Shown piece after piece: positions 43,462 to 53,745 of a stretch of 64,000 nucleotides of DNA. Position 1 is the first letter of the stretch, and each line of letters opens with the position of its first letter. The notes beneath the pieces are model-generated. The model worked only from the letters and a program-made list of their open reading frames with translations. It was not told the DNA's origin and did no database searches. The position numbers were made by a program, and so were the translations under genes. The stretch is from CAWFZT01 sp963820415 (GTDB lineage Bacteria > Chloroflexota > Anaerolineae > Anaerolineales > Anaerolineaceae), in contig CAWFZT010000006.1 in the NCBI GenBank assembly GCA_963820415.1, forward strand, positions 1,054,001 through 1,118,000, read 5' to 3'.

Positions 43462-45795
43462 ATGAGCTTCGTCCCGGCCCCCTCCGATGAACTGCTCAGC
43501 ATTTACCTGACGCTGGGCCAATACCCGATTTTAAACACGCGCGTGCGGGCGCGCATGCGCAAGGAGCTGTTCGACTGCGGCATCATCACCATCCAGCAGT
43601 TCGAGGCCGAAGTCCGCCAGGCGGCGATCCGCTCGCAGACCCAGGAAGGGCTGAGCAACCCTTACAGCGAAGAACCGCCAGAAGTGTGGGATCTGCGCAT
43701 GGGGCGCGTGCGCGATCAATTGACCGACCTGATGTTCAGCCAGCATCTGTCCTTCGAGGTTTTTCAAAAACTGGTCAACGAAGTGCTGGGCGAGCGTGGC
43801 ATCCATATGCAGGAACTGATGCTTTCAATCAACCCCGAGCTGGCGCCACAGGAGATGGTGTTGGAGCAGGCGATGACTATCGAACGCATGCCGGCGTCCG
43901 AACGGCCCAAATATGAGCCGCGCCTCCAGGAAGAAAAAGTGGTGTTGATCCGTTCGATGATCAGCGACCAACTGCGTTATATCAATATCGCCAAAGAATG
44001 GTTTACCATCTCAGACCTGGTCGAAATCCGCCGGCGCAAGATCGGGGTTGGCCGGATCGGCGGCAAAGCGGCTGGCATGCTGCTGGCCTTTCGCATCCTC
44101 CAGGCGGTGGCCGGCGAAACTTTAAAGGCCTCGATTCACGTGCCCGAATCGTACTACATCGGCTCGGATGAGATGTATTCGTATATGGCGCTCAACGGGT
44201 TGGTGCAATGGAATGATCAGAAGTATAAAACCGAAGACCAGATGCGGGCAGATTATCCGCACATCCACGAAGACTTCCAGGCGGGCGAGTTCTCTCCTGA
44301 TATCCTGGAAAGATTGCAAATCCTGCTGGTCAACGTGGGCAGCCGGCCTTTGATCGTGCGTTCCTCCAGCCTGCTGGAGGATAACTTTGGCACTTCGTTT
44401 GCCGGGAAATATGAAAGCATTTTTCTACCCAACCAGGGCAGCCTGAACGAGAACTTGAAGGCGCTTAACTCGGCCCTGGTGCGCATATACGCCAGCACAT
44501 TTAGCCCCACGGCCCTGCTCTACCGCCGCAGCAAGGGCCTGCAGGATTATGACGAACGCATGGCGGTCCTGATCCAGACTGTGGAAGGCGAACCCTTCGG
44601 GCGTTATTATCTGCCCCACGCTGCCGGGGTGGCCTTCAGCCGCAACCTGTACCGCTGGACGCCGCAAATCCGCCGCGAAGACGGTTTTGTGCGCCTGGTG
44701 TGGGGGCTGGGGACGCGCGCCGTGGACCGGGTCGGCAACGATTACCCGCGCCTGGTGGCGCTCAGCCATCCCCTGCTGCGCCCTTCCACCGATCCAAAGG
44801 CCATCCGCCGCTATTCCCAGCAATATGTCGACCTGATCGATTTGAAGGACAACGCCTTCAAAACCTTGCCCGTGCATGAAGTGTTGTCAGCCCAGTATCC
44901 ACCCCTGCGCTACCTGGCCCAAATGGACGAGGAAGGCTATTTTACTTCCCTGCGCACCTCGATCCTGGGCGGCGACCCGCGCAGCCTGGTGCTGACTTTC
45001 GAGGATTTGCTGCGGCGCACACCTTTCGCCGGGCGTATGACCGAAATGCTGAGCCTGCTGGAACGGGCCTACCGGGCGCCTGTCGACGTGGAATTTGTGC
45101 TGAAGCTGGAGCACGCTGAAACCAGCAAACCCCAGGTGGGCATCTGCATCCTGCAATGCCGCCCGCAAAGCCACCTGGTGGCGACCGAGCAAATCCCCAT
45201 CCCGGCCGACCTGCCTAAGGCGGATATCATTTTTACCACCAGTTTCGTCGTCCCACAGGGGCATATCGACCGGGTCAATTATGTGATTTTCGTGCCCCAC
45301 GAAGGTTTTTTTGCCTTGCCAACCCCGGAGGCGCGGCGTGAGCTGGCGCGGGCGATCGGTAAGCTGAACAACCTGCTCAAGAACGAGCCGTTTATCTGCG
45401 TTGGGCCTGGGCGTTGGGGCAGCACCAACTCTGACCTGGGCGTGCCGATCGATTTTGGCGATATTTACAATACGCGGGCGCTGGTCGAGCTTTCTGGACA
45501 CGAGATTGGCCCGGCGCCAGAACCTTCGCTGGGCACGCATTTCTTCCAGGATTTGCTCGAATCGCAGATTTATCCGCTGGCGATCTCACTGGATGACGAT
45601 CAGTCGGTGTTCAACCGGGAATTCTTTTATAATTTGCCTAACCACCTGACGGATTGGATGCCGGCCCCTGCGGGTGTTGACCTGCAGTCCAGCCTGCGTT
45701 TGATTCGAGTGAATGATTATCGCCCGGGGTACAGCCTGCGCGTGATAATGAATGAGGAAAAAAGCCTGGCGCAGGCTTATATGGTGAAAGCCTGA
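43462..45795 (+). CDS. PEP/pyruvate-binding (PPDK N-terminal) domain protein
   Basis: 777 residues. An N-terminal helical region (1-190) precedes an ATP-grasp region like that of pyruvate-phosphate dikinase and PEP synthase: IGVGRIGGKAAGMLLAFRIL, PLIVRSSSLLEDNFGTSFAGKYESIFLPNQGSL, RIYASTFSPTALLYRRSKGL, AVLIQTVEGEPFGRYYLPHAAGVAFSRN and the late VDVEFVLKLE..ILQCRPQS. The phosphohistidine swivelling domain and PEP/pyruvate barrel are missing, so it is not a full dikinase. The last 190 residues (KADIIFTTSFVVPQGHIDRVNYVIFVPHEGFF) are unassigned. It probably phosphorylates an unknown acceptor. Confidence 0.82.
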   Translation: MSFVPAPSDELLSIYLTLGQYPILNTRVRARMRKELFDCGIITIQQFEAEVRQAAIRSQTQEGLSNPYSEEPPEVWDLRMGRVRDQLTDLMFSQHLSFEVFQKLVNEVLGERGIHMQELMLSINPELAPQEMVLEQAMTIERMPASERPKYEPRLQEEKVVLIRSMISDQLRYINIAKEWFTISDLVEIRRRKIGVGRIGGKAAGMLLAFRILQAVAGETLKASIHVPESYYIGSDEMYSYMALNGLVQWNDQKYKTEDQMRADYPHIHEDFQAGEFSPDILERLQILLVNVGSRPLIVRSSSLLEDNFGTSFAGKYESIFLPNQGSLNENLKALNSALVRIYASTFSPTALLYRRSKGLQDYDERMAVLIQTVEGEPFGRYYLPHAAGVAFSRNLYRWTPQIRREDGFVRLVWGLGTRAVDRVGNDYPRLVALSHPLLRPSTDPKAIRRYSQQYVDLIDLKDNAFKTLPVHEVLSAQYPPLRYLAQMDEEGYFTSLRTSILGGDPRSLVLTFEDLLRRTPFAGRMTEMLSLLERAYRAPVDVEFVLKLEHAETSKPQVGICILQCRPQSHLVATEQIPIPADLPKADIIFTTSFVVPQGHIDRVNYVIFVPHEGFFALPTPEARRELARAIGKLNNLLKNEPFICVGPGRWGSTNSDLGVPIDFGDIYNTRALVELSGHEIGPAPEPSLGTHFFQDLLESQIYPLAISLDDDQSVFNREFFYNLPNHLTDWMPAPAGVDLQSSLRLIRVNDYRPGYSLRVIMNEEKSLAQAYMVKA

Positions 45796-45796
45796 G

Positions 45797-46315
45797 TTAT
45801 CCTTTGGTAACCACCCTGTGGATAGGGACTTGCTGGCGCATGCCGCGCTCGATACGCACGACTTCCAGGCTGCCGATATCGGGTTGGGTAGTGACTTTTG
45901 CCTGCAGCAGCGGGCCCAACGGGTTGGCCAGGATAATCGCCAGCGTCACCAGGCCGATGATCACGGGTAGCCGCTCGAGCTTACGCCGGAATCCGCTGCC
46001 GGCGCCCAACATTCCCAACCAGCCGGCGATCCCGGCCAGGAAGCCGGTGGCGACGAAGTTGGTACCGCAGTTTGGATGAATGGCCAGCCCGATTTCACCA
46101 GCGCGCAGGCGCGCTACTGCTTCCTGGACGGCAGCGGCCAGCGTATCGGTGGAGAGCTCGCCTACGATCCAGAATCCACCCATGTTCGAATAACCGGCCA
46201 GTCTCAGGAGAGGATCGGTGCGGGCGAGCACCTGCAAAGTGGCATGTTCCAGGGCGTGATTGCGCCGGACGTGGGAGACGGGTCCCAGGGAGAGCAAGCT
46301 ATTCGAGCCGGACAT
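45797..46315 (-). CDS. DUF6391-like membrane protein
   Basis: 172 residues. HVRRNHALEHATLQVLARTDPLLRLAGYSNMGGFWIVGELSTDTL is followed by AGEIGLAIHPNCGTNFVATGFLAGIAGWLGML, with a helix pair and a third helix LPVIIGLVTLAIILANPLGPLLQ. The NHALEHAT and HPNCGTN motifs, with conserved His and Cys, suggest a metal or haem site. It seems to match the DUF6391 family; function unknown. Its start overlaps the RadA C-terminal coding region by 17 bases, in the same transcriptional direction. Confidence 0.72.
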   Translation of the reverse strand: MSGSNSLLSLGPVSHVRRNHALEHATLQVLARTDPLLRLAGYSNMGGFWIVGELSTDTLAAAVQEAVARLRAGEIGLAIHPNCGTNFVATGFLAGIAGWLGMLGAGSGFRRKLERLPVIIGLVTLAIILANPLGPLLQAKVTTQPDIGSLEVVRIERGMRQQVPIHRVVTKG

Positions 46316-47849
46316 AAAACCTCCTACCCCACAGAACGGGGACTATCGTCCCCCACAGTACGGGGATATCGTGCTCCTCAGAACGGGGACTAGCGTCCCC
46401 CACAGTATGGGGACTAGCGTACTTTTCGCTGACCATCGATAGCCCCAGCGCTTCACGCAGGGAACGTGCTTCAATAATCTGGATACCGGCCGGCCAGGGT
46501 TCGCCGCCGCGGCGGATCTTGCGCGGGACGATGGCGGCCTTGAAACCGAGTTTGGCCGCCTCATTCAGGCGGGCGTTCATATGACCTACCCAGCGCAGTT
46601 CGCCTGACAGGCCCACCTCGCCGATCAAGACCGTGTCAGCGCGCACGGAAATATCGCGCATCGAGGAAGCAATTGCGGCGGCGACGGCCAGGTCAGCCGC
46701 CGGTTCGGTCACCCGCAGCCCTCCCACTATATTGACGAAGACGTCCTGGTCGGAAAGGTTTATTCCCAGCCGGCGCCCAAGCACCGCCGTGATCAGCAGC
46801 AGGCGGTTGAAGTCCAGCCCGTTGGGGGTGCGGCGCGGGTTGCCCAGGTTGCTGGCGCAGGTCAGGCCCTGCACCTCCACCAGCAGCGGGCGCGTGCCTT
46901 CCATGGTGACGGCAATCGCCGAACCGGGGGTGTTGACCATGCGCTCGGCCAGGAAAGCCTCGGAGGGGTTGGTCACTTCGACCATGCCGTGTTCTTGCAT
47001 CTCGAAGACGCCTACCTCGGAGGTGGCGCCAAAGCGGTTTTTCACCGAACGCAGCAGCCGGAAAGTCTGGAAACGGTCGCCTTCCAGGTAGAGGACAGTA
47101 TCCACAATATGTTCGAGGACGTGCGGCCCGGCAATAATGCCCTCTTTGGTCACGTGCCCGATGACGAAGACGGCCATCCCCGAGGCTTTGGCCAGCTCGC
47201 GCAGGCGTCCCGAGCACTCGCGCACCTGGGTAACCGAGCCGGCGGTCGAGCTGATTTCGGGGATATACACGGTTTGGATCGAGTCAACGATCACCAGGTC
47301 AGGTTTGACGGCGGCGATGTGCTCGAGGATGCGTTCCAGGTTGGTTTCGGTAACCAGGAAGAGCTGCCTGGGCATCTCTTGCGTCCCGCCTGCGCTGCCG
47401 CCATTCTGGGCGGCGCCGTTATCCAGGCGCAGCAGGCGCAGGGCGCGCATCTTGATCTGGCGCTCGGATTCCTCGCCAGAAATGTACAGCACGGTGCTGC
47501 GCCGGGTCATTTCCATGGCCATTTGCAACATCAAGGTAGACTTGCCGATGCCGGGGTCGCCGCCGACCAAAACAATTGATCCTGGCACCACGCCTCCGCC
47601 CAGGACACGCGCAAATTCCCCGATGGGCAGGGGCATGCGCTCTTCGACTTCGCCCTTTATATCGGTCAGGCGCTGCGGCTGCGAACCGCCTCCCAGGCCG
47701 CGCCCGGTGGAGCGGGAGGGCTCGGCGGCGGTGGAGATGACTTCTTCCACCATGCTGCCATAAGCGCCGCACTGCGGGCAGCGTCCCATCATGCGGGCCG
47801 AGATGCGCCCGCACTCCTGGCAGACAAAGCGGGTCTGGATTTTTGGCAT
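46299..47849 (-). CDS. radA: DNA repair protein RadA
   Basis: 516 residues. Zinc finger CQECGRISARMMGRCPQCGAYGSM; Walker A VGGDPGIGKSTLMLQMAMEM; the RadA-specific KNRFG (RSVKNRFGATSEVGVFEM); and the C-terminal LonC-like domain (DVFVNIVGGLRVTEPAADLAVAAAIASS). RadA is a branch-migrating helicase used in recombination and in transformation, consistent with comEC in this window. TAAAAT (47856-47861) plus 6 bases precedes ATG, a probable leaderless start. The last 40 or so residues (PVLWGTIVPVLWG...) are encoded by tandem repeats and are not part of the family. Confidence 0.95.
   Translation of the reverse strand: MPKIQTRFVCQECGRISARMMGRCPQCGAYGSMVEEVISTAAEPSRSTGRGLGGGSQPQRLTDIKGEVEERMPLPIGEFARVLGGGVVPGSIVLVGGDPGIGKSTLMLQMAMEMTRRSTVLYISGEESERQIKMRALRLLRLDNGAAQNGGSAGGTQEMPRQLFLVTETNLERILEHIAAVKPDLVIVDSIQTVYIPEISSTAGSVTQVRECSGRLRELAKASGMAVFVIGHVTKEGIIAGPHVLEHIVDTVLYLEGDRFQTFRLLRSVKNRFGATSEVGVFEMQEHGMVEVTNPSEAFLAERMVNTPGSAIAVTMEGTRPLLVEVQGLTCASNLGNPRRTPNGLDFNRLLLITAVLGRRLGINLSDQDVFVNIVGGLRVTEPAADLAVAAAIASSMRDISVRADTVLIGEVGLSGELRWVGHMNARLNEAAKLGFKAAIVPRKIRRGGEPWPAGIQIIEARSLREALGLSMVSEKYASPHTVGDASPRSEEHDIPVLWGTIVPVLWGRRFYVRLE
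46327..46421. repeat. Four tandem 24-base palindromic repeats in the radA tail
   Basis: Units begin CCCCACAG(A/T)A and contain CGGGGACTA(T/G)CGTC. They start at about 46327, 46351, 46375 and 46397. Each unit is itself hairpin-forming (CCCC..GGGG and GGGGAC-N4-GTCCCC). Because 24 is a multiple of three they stay in frame and add repeated peptide (VPVLWG-like) to the RadA C-terminus. Confidence 0.85.
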
Positions 47850-47950
47850 GGGACAATTTTACACCAGAAAGGGGATGATCTTTATTATCTCTTGATTGTT
47901 GACAGGGTGAGTATAATTAATTAAGCACACTTGATTAGGGAGGGAATAGA

Positions 47951-49872
47951 GTGCCTGATTATTCGGGCCAGTCGATCGGTCGCTATCATTTGATCGAGCC
48001 GCTGGGCCAGGGCGGCATGGCGACTGTGTATCGCGCCTACGACACGCACCTGGAATGCGAGGTAGCGGTTAAATTCATCCGCATGGAGCGTCTGTCACCG
48101 GAGGATGCGGAAAAGACGCTCAAACGCTTCGAGCGTGAGGCCAAGGAACTGGCCCGCCTTAATCATCCCAACATTGTCAAGGTAACCGATTACGGTGATT
48201 ACAACGGCACCCCTTACCTGGTGATGCCTTACCTGCCGGGCGGGACGCTCAAGCAGATGGCCGGTAAACCTGTGCCTTATACCCTGGCGGCGCGGCTTCT
48301 GGCGCCGGTTGCCCGGGCGTTGGAATATGCCCATGAGGAAAAGCTGATCCACCGTGATATCAAGCCGGGCAATATCCTGCTGACACGCAAGGGCCAGCCG
48401 ATGGTGGCCGATTTTGGTATTGCCAAAATCCTGGACGCGGAATCTGGGGCAACGCTGACCAGCACGAATGTGGCCATTGGCACCCCGGAATACATGGCGC
48501 CCGAGCAGTGGTTAAATCAAATTTCACCCCAGACCGATATCTACTCGCTGGGGATCGTTTTCTACGAATTGGTGACCGGGCGGAAACCTTATATTGCCGA
48601 TACACCGGCGGCGGTGTTCCTCAAACAGTCCAATGATCCGCTGCCCCGGCCGCGCGATTTTGTGGTCGATCTACCCGAGGAAGTTGAAAAGGTGCTCTAC
48701 AAGGCGCTGGCAAAGAAGCTGGAAGACCGCTACGCTGATATGGGGCAGTTCGCTGCGGCGCTGGAAGGGTTGACTCTCCCGGTTATCCCTGCGCCGGCGA
48801 CGTCAGAGAACGATAACATTTTGAAGACTGTGTATGTGCAGCCGCCGTCAATCCCGGCGGTACCTGGCGCAGCCTCTACGGTTTTAGCTCCGCCAACTCC
48901 GGCGAGCCCTCAGCTTGAGGAGGTTACCCCGGCGGAAAGCGCCCCCGTGGCTGAGCCCGCTACGGCCCAGGGTGAACCCTTGCCATCCGTGAGCGGAAGA
49001 AGCGGAGCTCTTCTCGCGGGTGGATGTGGCTGGTAGGGTTTATGGGGCTGGTTATCTTAGTGGCGCTGGGAGTGACTTTTTGGGGGAAAGGAATATCGCT
49101 GGCAGTACCGAGCCTCTCCGCAGTGCTGGCGCAGCCTACCGGTACGCCAATACCTCCGACCGCCGTGCCAACCAGAACTCCTATTCCTACCCTGACTCCA
49201 TTTCCGTCAACTACGTTTCTGCCGGCTTCTACGATAATTCCTATCCTAATGCCCACGGAAATTCCTGTACCTTCCGTCCTTGCTGACGCTTTGACTGGCG
49301 TACGAATGGTTGGGAAGGTGGATTTTAATTCTAATTTCACCGCGAAATGGAGTACATATAACCCGGAAAGTGGATCGGCTGAATCCGATGGGACATTTAC
49401 GATGATCGGGCAGCCTGGCTGGATATCCGGGTTGTTCCGGAACAAGCCTTATACAGTGGGGCAGGGTATCTTACTTTCTTATCGCTTCGCCGGCAAGAAT
49501 GAGTGCAGTTTTACCCTGGATACTGGCACCTGGAAGACGGATGGCTACCGCAACTTTGGGGTGTTCGGCTGTACCTTGACCAAGGCAAATCTTACTTTTG
49601 GGAAAAATGATCTTGGGTACAATTATCTGACTGGAAATTTTACGGTGAAACCGGATAACTGGTATAACCTGATGCTGGCGATTGGCCCAGGAGGGGACTT
49701 CAAAGCCTTGATTTGGGACCCGGCCAAGCCGCCGAACCAGATTTATTTTCGTGAGAAATTAGGTCCGGGATGGGATGGGTTGCAATGGACTTTCACCGCC
49801 AAGTCAGGGGTGGATAAGATGACTTTGCAGCTCAGGGATTTCATAGAGTTTGATTTTGTGGGGATAAAATAG
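47951..49872 (+). CDS. Receptor-type Ser/Thr protein kinase with extracellular jelly-roll-like domain (one frameshift)
   Basis: About 640 residues once a one-base deletion near 48985-48998 is repaired; start GTG 47951 follows GGGAGGG. Kinase domain (1-275): GQGGMATVYRAYD, AVKFIR, HRDIKPGNILL, VADFGIAKIL, GTPEYMAPEQW, as in PknB relatives. A Pro/Ala-rich linker, the juxtamembrane RKKRSSSRGWM and a helix (LVGFMGLVILVALGVTF) follow. Then a Thr/Pro-rich linker and an outer domain of about 190 residues (NFTAKWSTYNPESGSAESDGTFTM ... NWYNLMLAIGPGGDFKALIWDP) that looks like a concanavalin-type jelly roll. It probably senses a carbohydrate or surface signal and phosphorylates cytoplasmic targets. The frameshift removes the receptor part if real. 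Confidence 0.85.
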
Positions 49873-49915
49873 TCACGACTTGAGCCGTTTTTGCGAAAAT
49901 AAAATTTTTCAATGG

Positions 49916-49960
49916 CTTATGAAGATCGCTTGCAGTTCAACTGCAAGCGATCTTCGTAAG
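49916..49960. terminator. Bidirectional terminator between kinase and clpC genes
   Basis: A 17-bp perfect stem with one-base loop (arms begin GAAGATCGCTTGCAGTT; 49921-49955), extended by CTTA/TAAG across one mismatch. It lies between convergent genes with AT-rich flanks on both sides. Confidence 0.85.
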
Positions 49961-49989
49961 ACCGGTAAAATTAGCAAGGTTTTAATAAT

Positions 49990-52486
49990 TTACGCACTTA
50001 CCCCTACCACCTTTTCGGCTTGAGCCGGGGCCTGTTGTTCGTGGCGTAGGTAGATTTCACCGGCCTCATTCACGTCTACCATTACGGCATCGTTGTCGGC
50101 GAATTCATGCGCCAGCAGGGAATCCGACAGGCGGTCTTCGACTGACTGCTGGATCACTCGCCGCAAGGGGCGAGCGCCCATGTCTGGATCGTAACCCTGG
50201 GCGGCCAGCAAGTCGAGAGCCGCATCCGTGGCGTGCAGGGTGATGTGGTGTTCCTGCAGCCGCTCAGCCACCTTGTTCAGCTCGAGGTTGACGATGCCGC
50301 GAATGTCTTCCTTGGTCAGGGCGCGGAAAACGATCACACCATCCAGGCGGTTGATGAACTCGGGGCGGAAGACCCGCTTGAGCGAATCGAGCAGTTTTTT
50401 GCGCATCTCCTCGTAGGCTTCCTGTTCTTCGATGCGTTCGTCGCGCGTCAAAGAGAAGCCCAGCGAGGTCTGGCGCTTGATCACGTCCGCGCCGATGTTA
50501 GAGGTCATAACGATGATCGTATTGCGGAAATCCACCTTGTGACCGCGCGCATCGGAGAGATGTCCTTCTTCCATGATCTGCAGGAGCATATTCATGCGCT
50601 TCGGGGTGGGCCTTTTCGACCTCATCGAAGACGACGATCGAATACGGGTGGCGCCGGATGGCCTCGGTAAGCTGTCCGGCTTCTTCATATCCGACGTAGC
50701 CAGGAGGAGCGCCTACCAAACGGCTGACCGTATGGCGTTCCATGAACTCAGACATATCGAGCTGCACCAGGGCTTCTTCGCTGCCGAACAGGAAGCTCGC
50801 CAGCGCTTTGGTCAGCTCGGTCTTGCCAACCCCGGTCGGGCCAAGAAAGATGAAGGAACCAATCGGGCGGCGTGGGTCTTTGAGGCCCGAGCGGGCGCGG
50901 CGGACGGCCTTGGAGATGATCTGGATGGCTTCTTCCTGCCCGATGATATGCTTTCTAAGCTCATCTTCCATCCTCAGCAGGCGCTCGGATTCTTCCTGGG
51001 CCATCTGCATCACTGGCACGCCGGTCCACATGTGCACCACTTCGGCGATATCGTCCACGGTCACCACCGGGCTGTTGGAGCGTTCCCAGCCGGTGCGCAT
51101 GCGGTCGAGCTGCAACTGCAACTCTTCTTCCTTCTCGGTCAGTTCCTGGACGTCGTCGTAGCGGTTGTCTTCCACAGCCAGGCTGCGGTTCTGGCGGGTT
51201 TCACGCAGTTGTGTGACGATATTTTTGGCGGTGGTTGCCGCTGGGCTCTTATACATGCGCACGCGCGAGGAGGCTTCGTCGATCAGGTCGATGGCCTTAT
51301 CGGGCAAAAAGCGCTCAGTCACGTAGCGGGCAGAGAGGTGAGCCGCAGCATCCAGGGCCTCATCTGAGATGGTCAAGCGATGGTGTTCTTCGTAGGCGCT
51401 GCGGATGCCGCGCAGGATCTGGATGGTTTCTTCCACCGATGGTTCGTTGACGATGATGGGTTGGAAGCGACGTTCCAGAGCCGCGTCGCTTTCGATGTGC
51501 TTGCGGTATTCGTCGATGGTGGTGGCGCCAATCACCTGCAGTTCGCCGCGTGACAGGGCTGGCTTGAGGATGTTGGCTGCATCGACCGAAGACCCGGCCG
51601 CGCCGGCGCCGACCAGCATGTGCACCTCATCGATGAACAGGATGGCGCCCGAGGATTTCAGCTCGTCGATGACACGCTTGAGCCTTTCCTCGAACTGGCC
51701 GCGATACATGGTACCGGCTACCAGCGATCCTACATCCAACTGCAGGACGCGCTTGTCGAGTAGAGGGGCGGGCACATCCCCTTCAATGATGCGCTGCGCA
51801 AGGCCTTCCACGATGGCGGTTTTGCCTACCCCGGGTTCTCCAATCAGGGCCGGGTTGTTCTTGTTGCGGCGGGCCAGGATCTGGATGACGCGTTCGATTT
51901 CCATCTGGCGCCCGATGACCGGATCTAGCTTGCCTTCTTCGGCTTGGGAGGTCAGATCGACAGCCAACTGGTCGACCAGGGGGGTCTTTGGATTATCTTT
52001 TTCACTGTGTGCAGAGGCAGGTTTTCCTGCGCTGGCCGCTGCAGCAGGGGCGGTGTTGCTCTCTTGCAGTACCCGCCTGGTCTGCCGGCGAATTTGTTCA
52101 GGAGTGACCCCCAGCTTGCGCAGCACATCCACCGCTGGGCCTTCTGGCAGGCGCACCAGGCCAAGCAGCAGGTGCTCAGTACCAATATAATGATGTCCTA
52201 ACTGGCGTGCTTCATCGACTGCAAATTCCAACACTTGCTGCACGCCGGGTGAAAGATCTATTTTGCCACCGCGGTATTGTCCAAAACCACTTAATCGTTC
52301 CACAATTTCACGAACTCGATCAGGCTCTAGCCCTAAATCGCGCAATACCCGTCCGGCGACACCACCATCTTCCTGGATCAAGCCCAGGAGAAGGTGTTCG
52401 GTGCCAATGGCATTCTGGCGCAGCCGTTCAGCTTCCTGGTGAGCCAGGCTGAGCACACGGCGTGCCCGTTGGGTAAATCGTTCCAT
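49990..52486 (-). CDS. clpC: ClpC-type AAA+ chaperone ATPase (one frameshift)
   Basis: About 831 residues after removing one extra C at about 50595-50598 (HPEA continues as MNMLLQIMEEGHLSDARG). Start ATG 52486 (MERFTQRARRVLSLAHQEAERL). Two Clp N repeats (1-145), NBD1 with GEPGVGKTAIVEGLAQRI and IDEVHMLVGAGAA, middle domain with a UVR-like EKEEELQLQLDRM, NBD2 with GPTGVGKTELTKALASFLFG, VVFDEVEKA and the clpP-binding-type loop region. It unfolds proteins for ClpP or acts as a stress chaperone. No regulator genes (ctsR, mcsA) are adjacent. The M42 peptidase gene lies upstream on the same strand with a 215-base gap. Confidence 0.93.
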
Positions 52487-52701
52487 TCCAGCCAATTTAA
52501 TCTCCTCTCCTTCTACGTCCAATACCTGCCTCCGGGAGGAGAAACCCGAAAACAGCAGGAACGCTTCTTTTAGGAAGGTTCAATGGTGACCGGCCGCTGC
52601 TGGCCTTCCTGGGTTGTGTTAACGCTAAGGTCAGCTTGGATTCTACCATTCTTTAGGCGAAAGTCGAGTCACCCATCCGGATGGTTATACAAACACCGGC
52701 A

Positions 52702-53745
52702 TCACTGCAATAGGTAGGCCAAAATCCACTGCGTGGTGGCGACCAGCGCCTCCAGGTGAGTGCGCTCGTAATTGTGCGAGGCATCCACACCCGGGCCAAT
52801 CAGCGCCACAGCGACGTCGCCGCCGGCGCGCCAGAAAGCTTCCCCGTCCGAGCCATAATACGGGTAAATATCGACCCGGTAAGGGATTTCATTCTGCTCG
52901 GCCAACTGGCGCAGGCGCTGGCTCAAGCCGTGGTGGTAAGGGCCGCCCGAGTCCTTGATGCAAATCGAGACGTGAAACTCATCCGAGGTTTGTCCTTCGC
53001 CGACTGCCGCCATATCGACCGCTACTAGTTCGACCACCTCAGCCGGAATGCCAACCGCTGCGCCGTGACCGGCCTCTTCATAGTTGCTGATCAACAGGTA
53101 GGTGGTTTGTAGGGGCTGTAAGCCGGCCTCGTGGAGGGTCTTGACCGCTGAAAGGATATTCGCCACACAGGCTTTGTCGTCCAGGTGGCGCGAGCGTACG
53201 AAGTTATTGGTCACCTCGACCCGCGGGTCAAACGCCACAAAATCGCCGACGCGGATTCCCAGGGCGCGCGTCTCGGCCGCGCTGTAGATCAGCTCGTCCA
53301 GGCGGATTTCCATGGTTTCTTCGTCTCGTTTTGACTCGCCGACCTGTTTCCCGTAGACGTGGGCAGAGGCGGTGCTGAGCAGGATCGAGCCGCGCACGTG
53401 TTTGCCCTTTTCGGTGAGGACCGTGCAGCCTTCGCCTTCAATTGTATTCCAGGCATAACTGCCAATCTGGGTCATTTTTAACCGGCCGTTTTCCTTGATC
53501 TCTTTGACCATGGCGCCCAACGTATCGGCGTGAGCGGTCAGGGCGCGCGGCGCATCCTGGCGCTGCCCGGGCCAGGTGACTAGCAAGGCGCCTTTGCGCG
53601 TCCGCCCTATTTTCAGGTCCGGAAATGCCGCCAGCGCCTTTTCGGTGTAAGCGATGGCTGGCTCAGCCAGGCCGGTTGGGCTGGGGGTATTGAGCAGCCC
53701 GGTGAGGAAATCCAGCAGGTAGCCGGTGTCGATAGGTGGGATCAT
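52702..53745 (-). CDS. M42-family metalloaminopeptidase
   Basis: 347 residues. The cocatalytic zinc site is present: LTAHADTLGAMVKEI (His, Asp), DDKACVANIL (Asp), LISNYEEAGHGAA (Glu-Glu), VAVDMAAVGEGQTSDEF (Asp) and GPGVDASHNYERTHLEAL (His). M42 enzymes (FrvX/TET type) are cytosolic oligomeric aminopeptidases or deblocking enzymes. The stop codon of the thioesterase gene overlaps its start by 4 bases, so they form a two-gene transcript. Confidence 0.92.
   Translation of the reverse strand: MIPPIDTGYLLDFLTGLLNTPSPTGLAEPAIAYTEKALAAFPDLKIGRTRKGALLVTWPGQRQDAPRALTAHADTLGAMVKEIKENGRLKMTQIGSYAWNTIEGEGCTVLTEKGKHVRGSILLSTASAHVYGKQVGESKRDEETMEIRLDELIYSAAETRALGIRVGDFVAFDPRVEVTNNFVRSRHLDDKACVANILSAVKTLHEAGLQPLQTTYLLISNYEEAGHGAAVGIPAEVVELVAVDMAAVGEGQTSDEFHVSICIKDSGGPYHHGLSQRLRQLAEQNEIPYRVDIYPYYGSDGEAFWRAGGDVAVALIGPGVDASHNYERTHLEALVATTQWILAYLLQ

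Noticed and set aside
42492..43502. Long open frame of 336 codons on the minus strand opposite dnaN
   Set aside because: It mirrors dnaN codon structure; the plus-strand protein is a textbook clamp and this one matches no family.
46327..46421. Repeat array considered as CRISPR
   Set aside because: Units abut with no unique spacers, lie in a coding region and no cas genes are present.
49024..49872. Separate small gene for the extracellular domain
   Set aside because: Upstream in-frame sequence RKKRSSSRGW continues the kinase juxtamembrane region, so it is the same gene with a frameshift.
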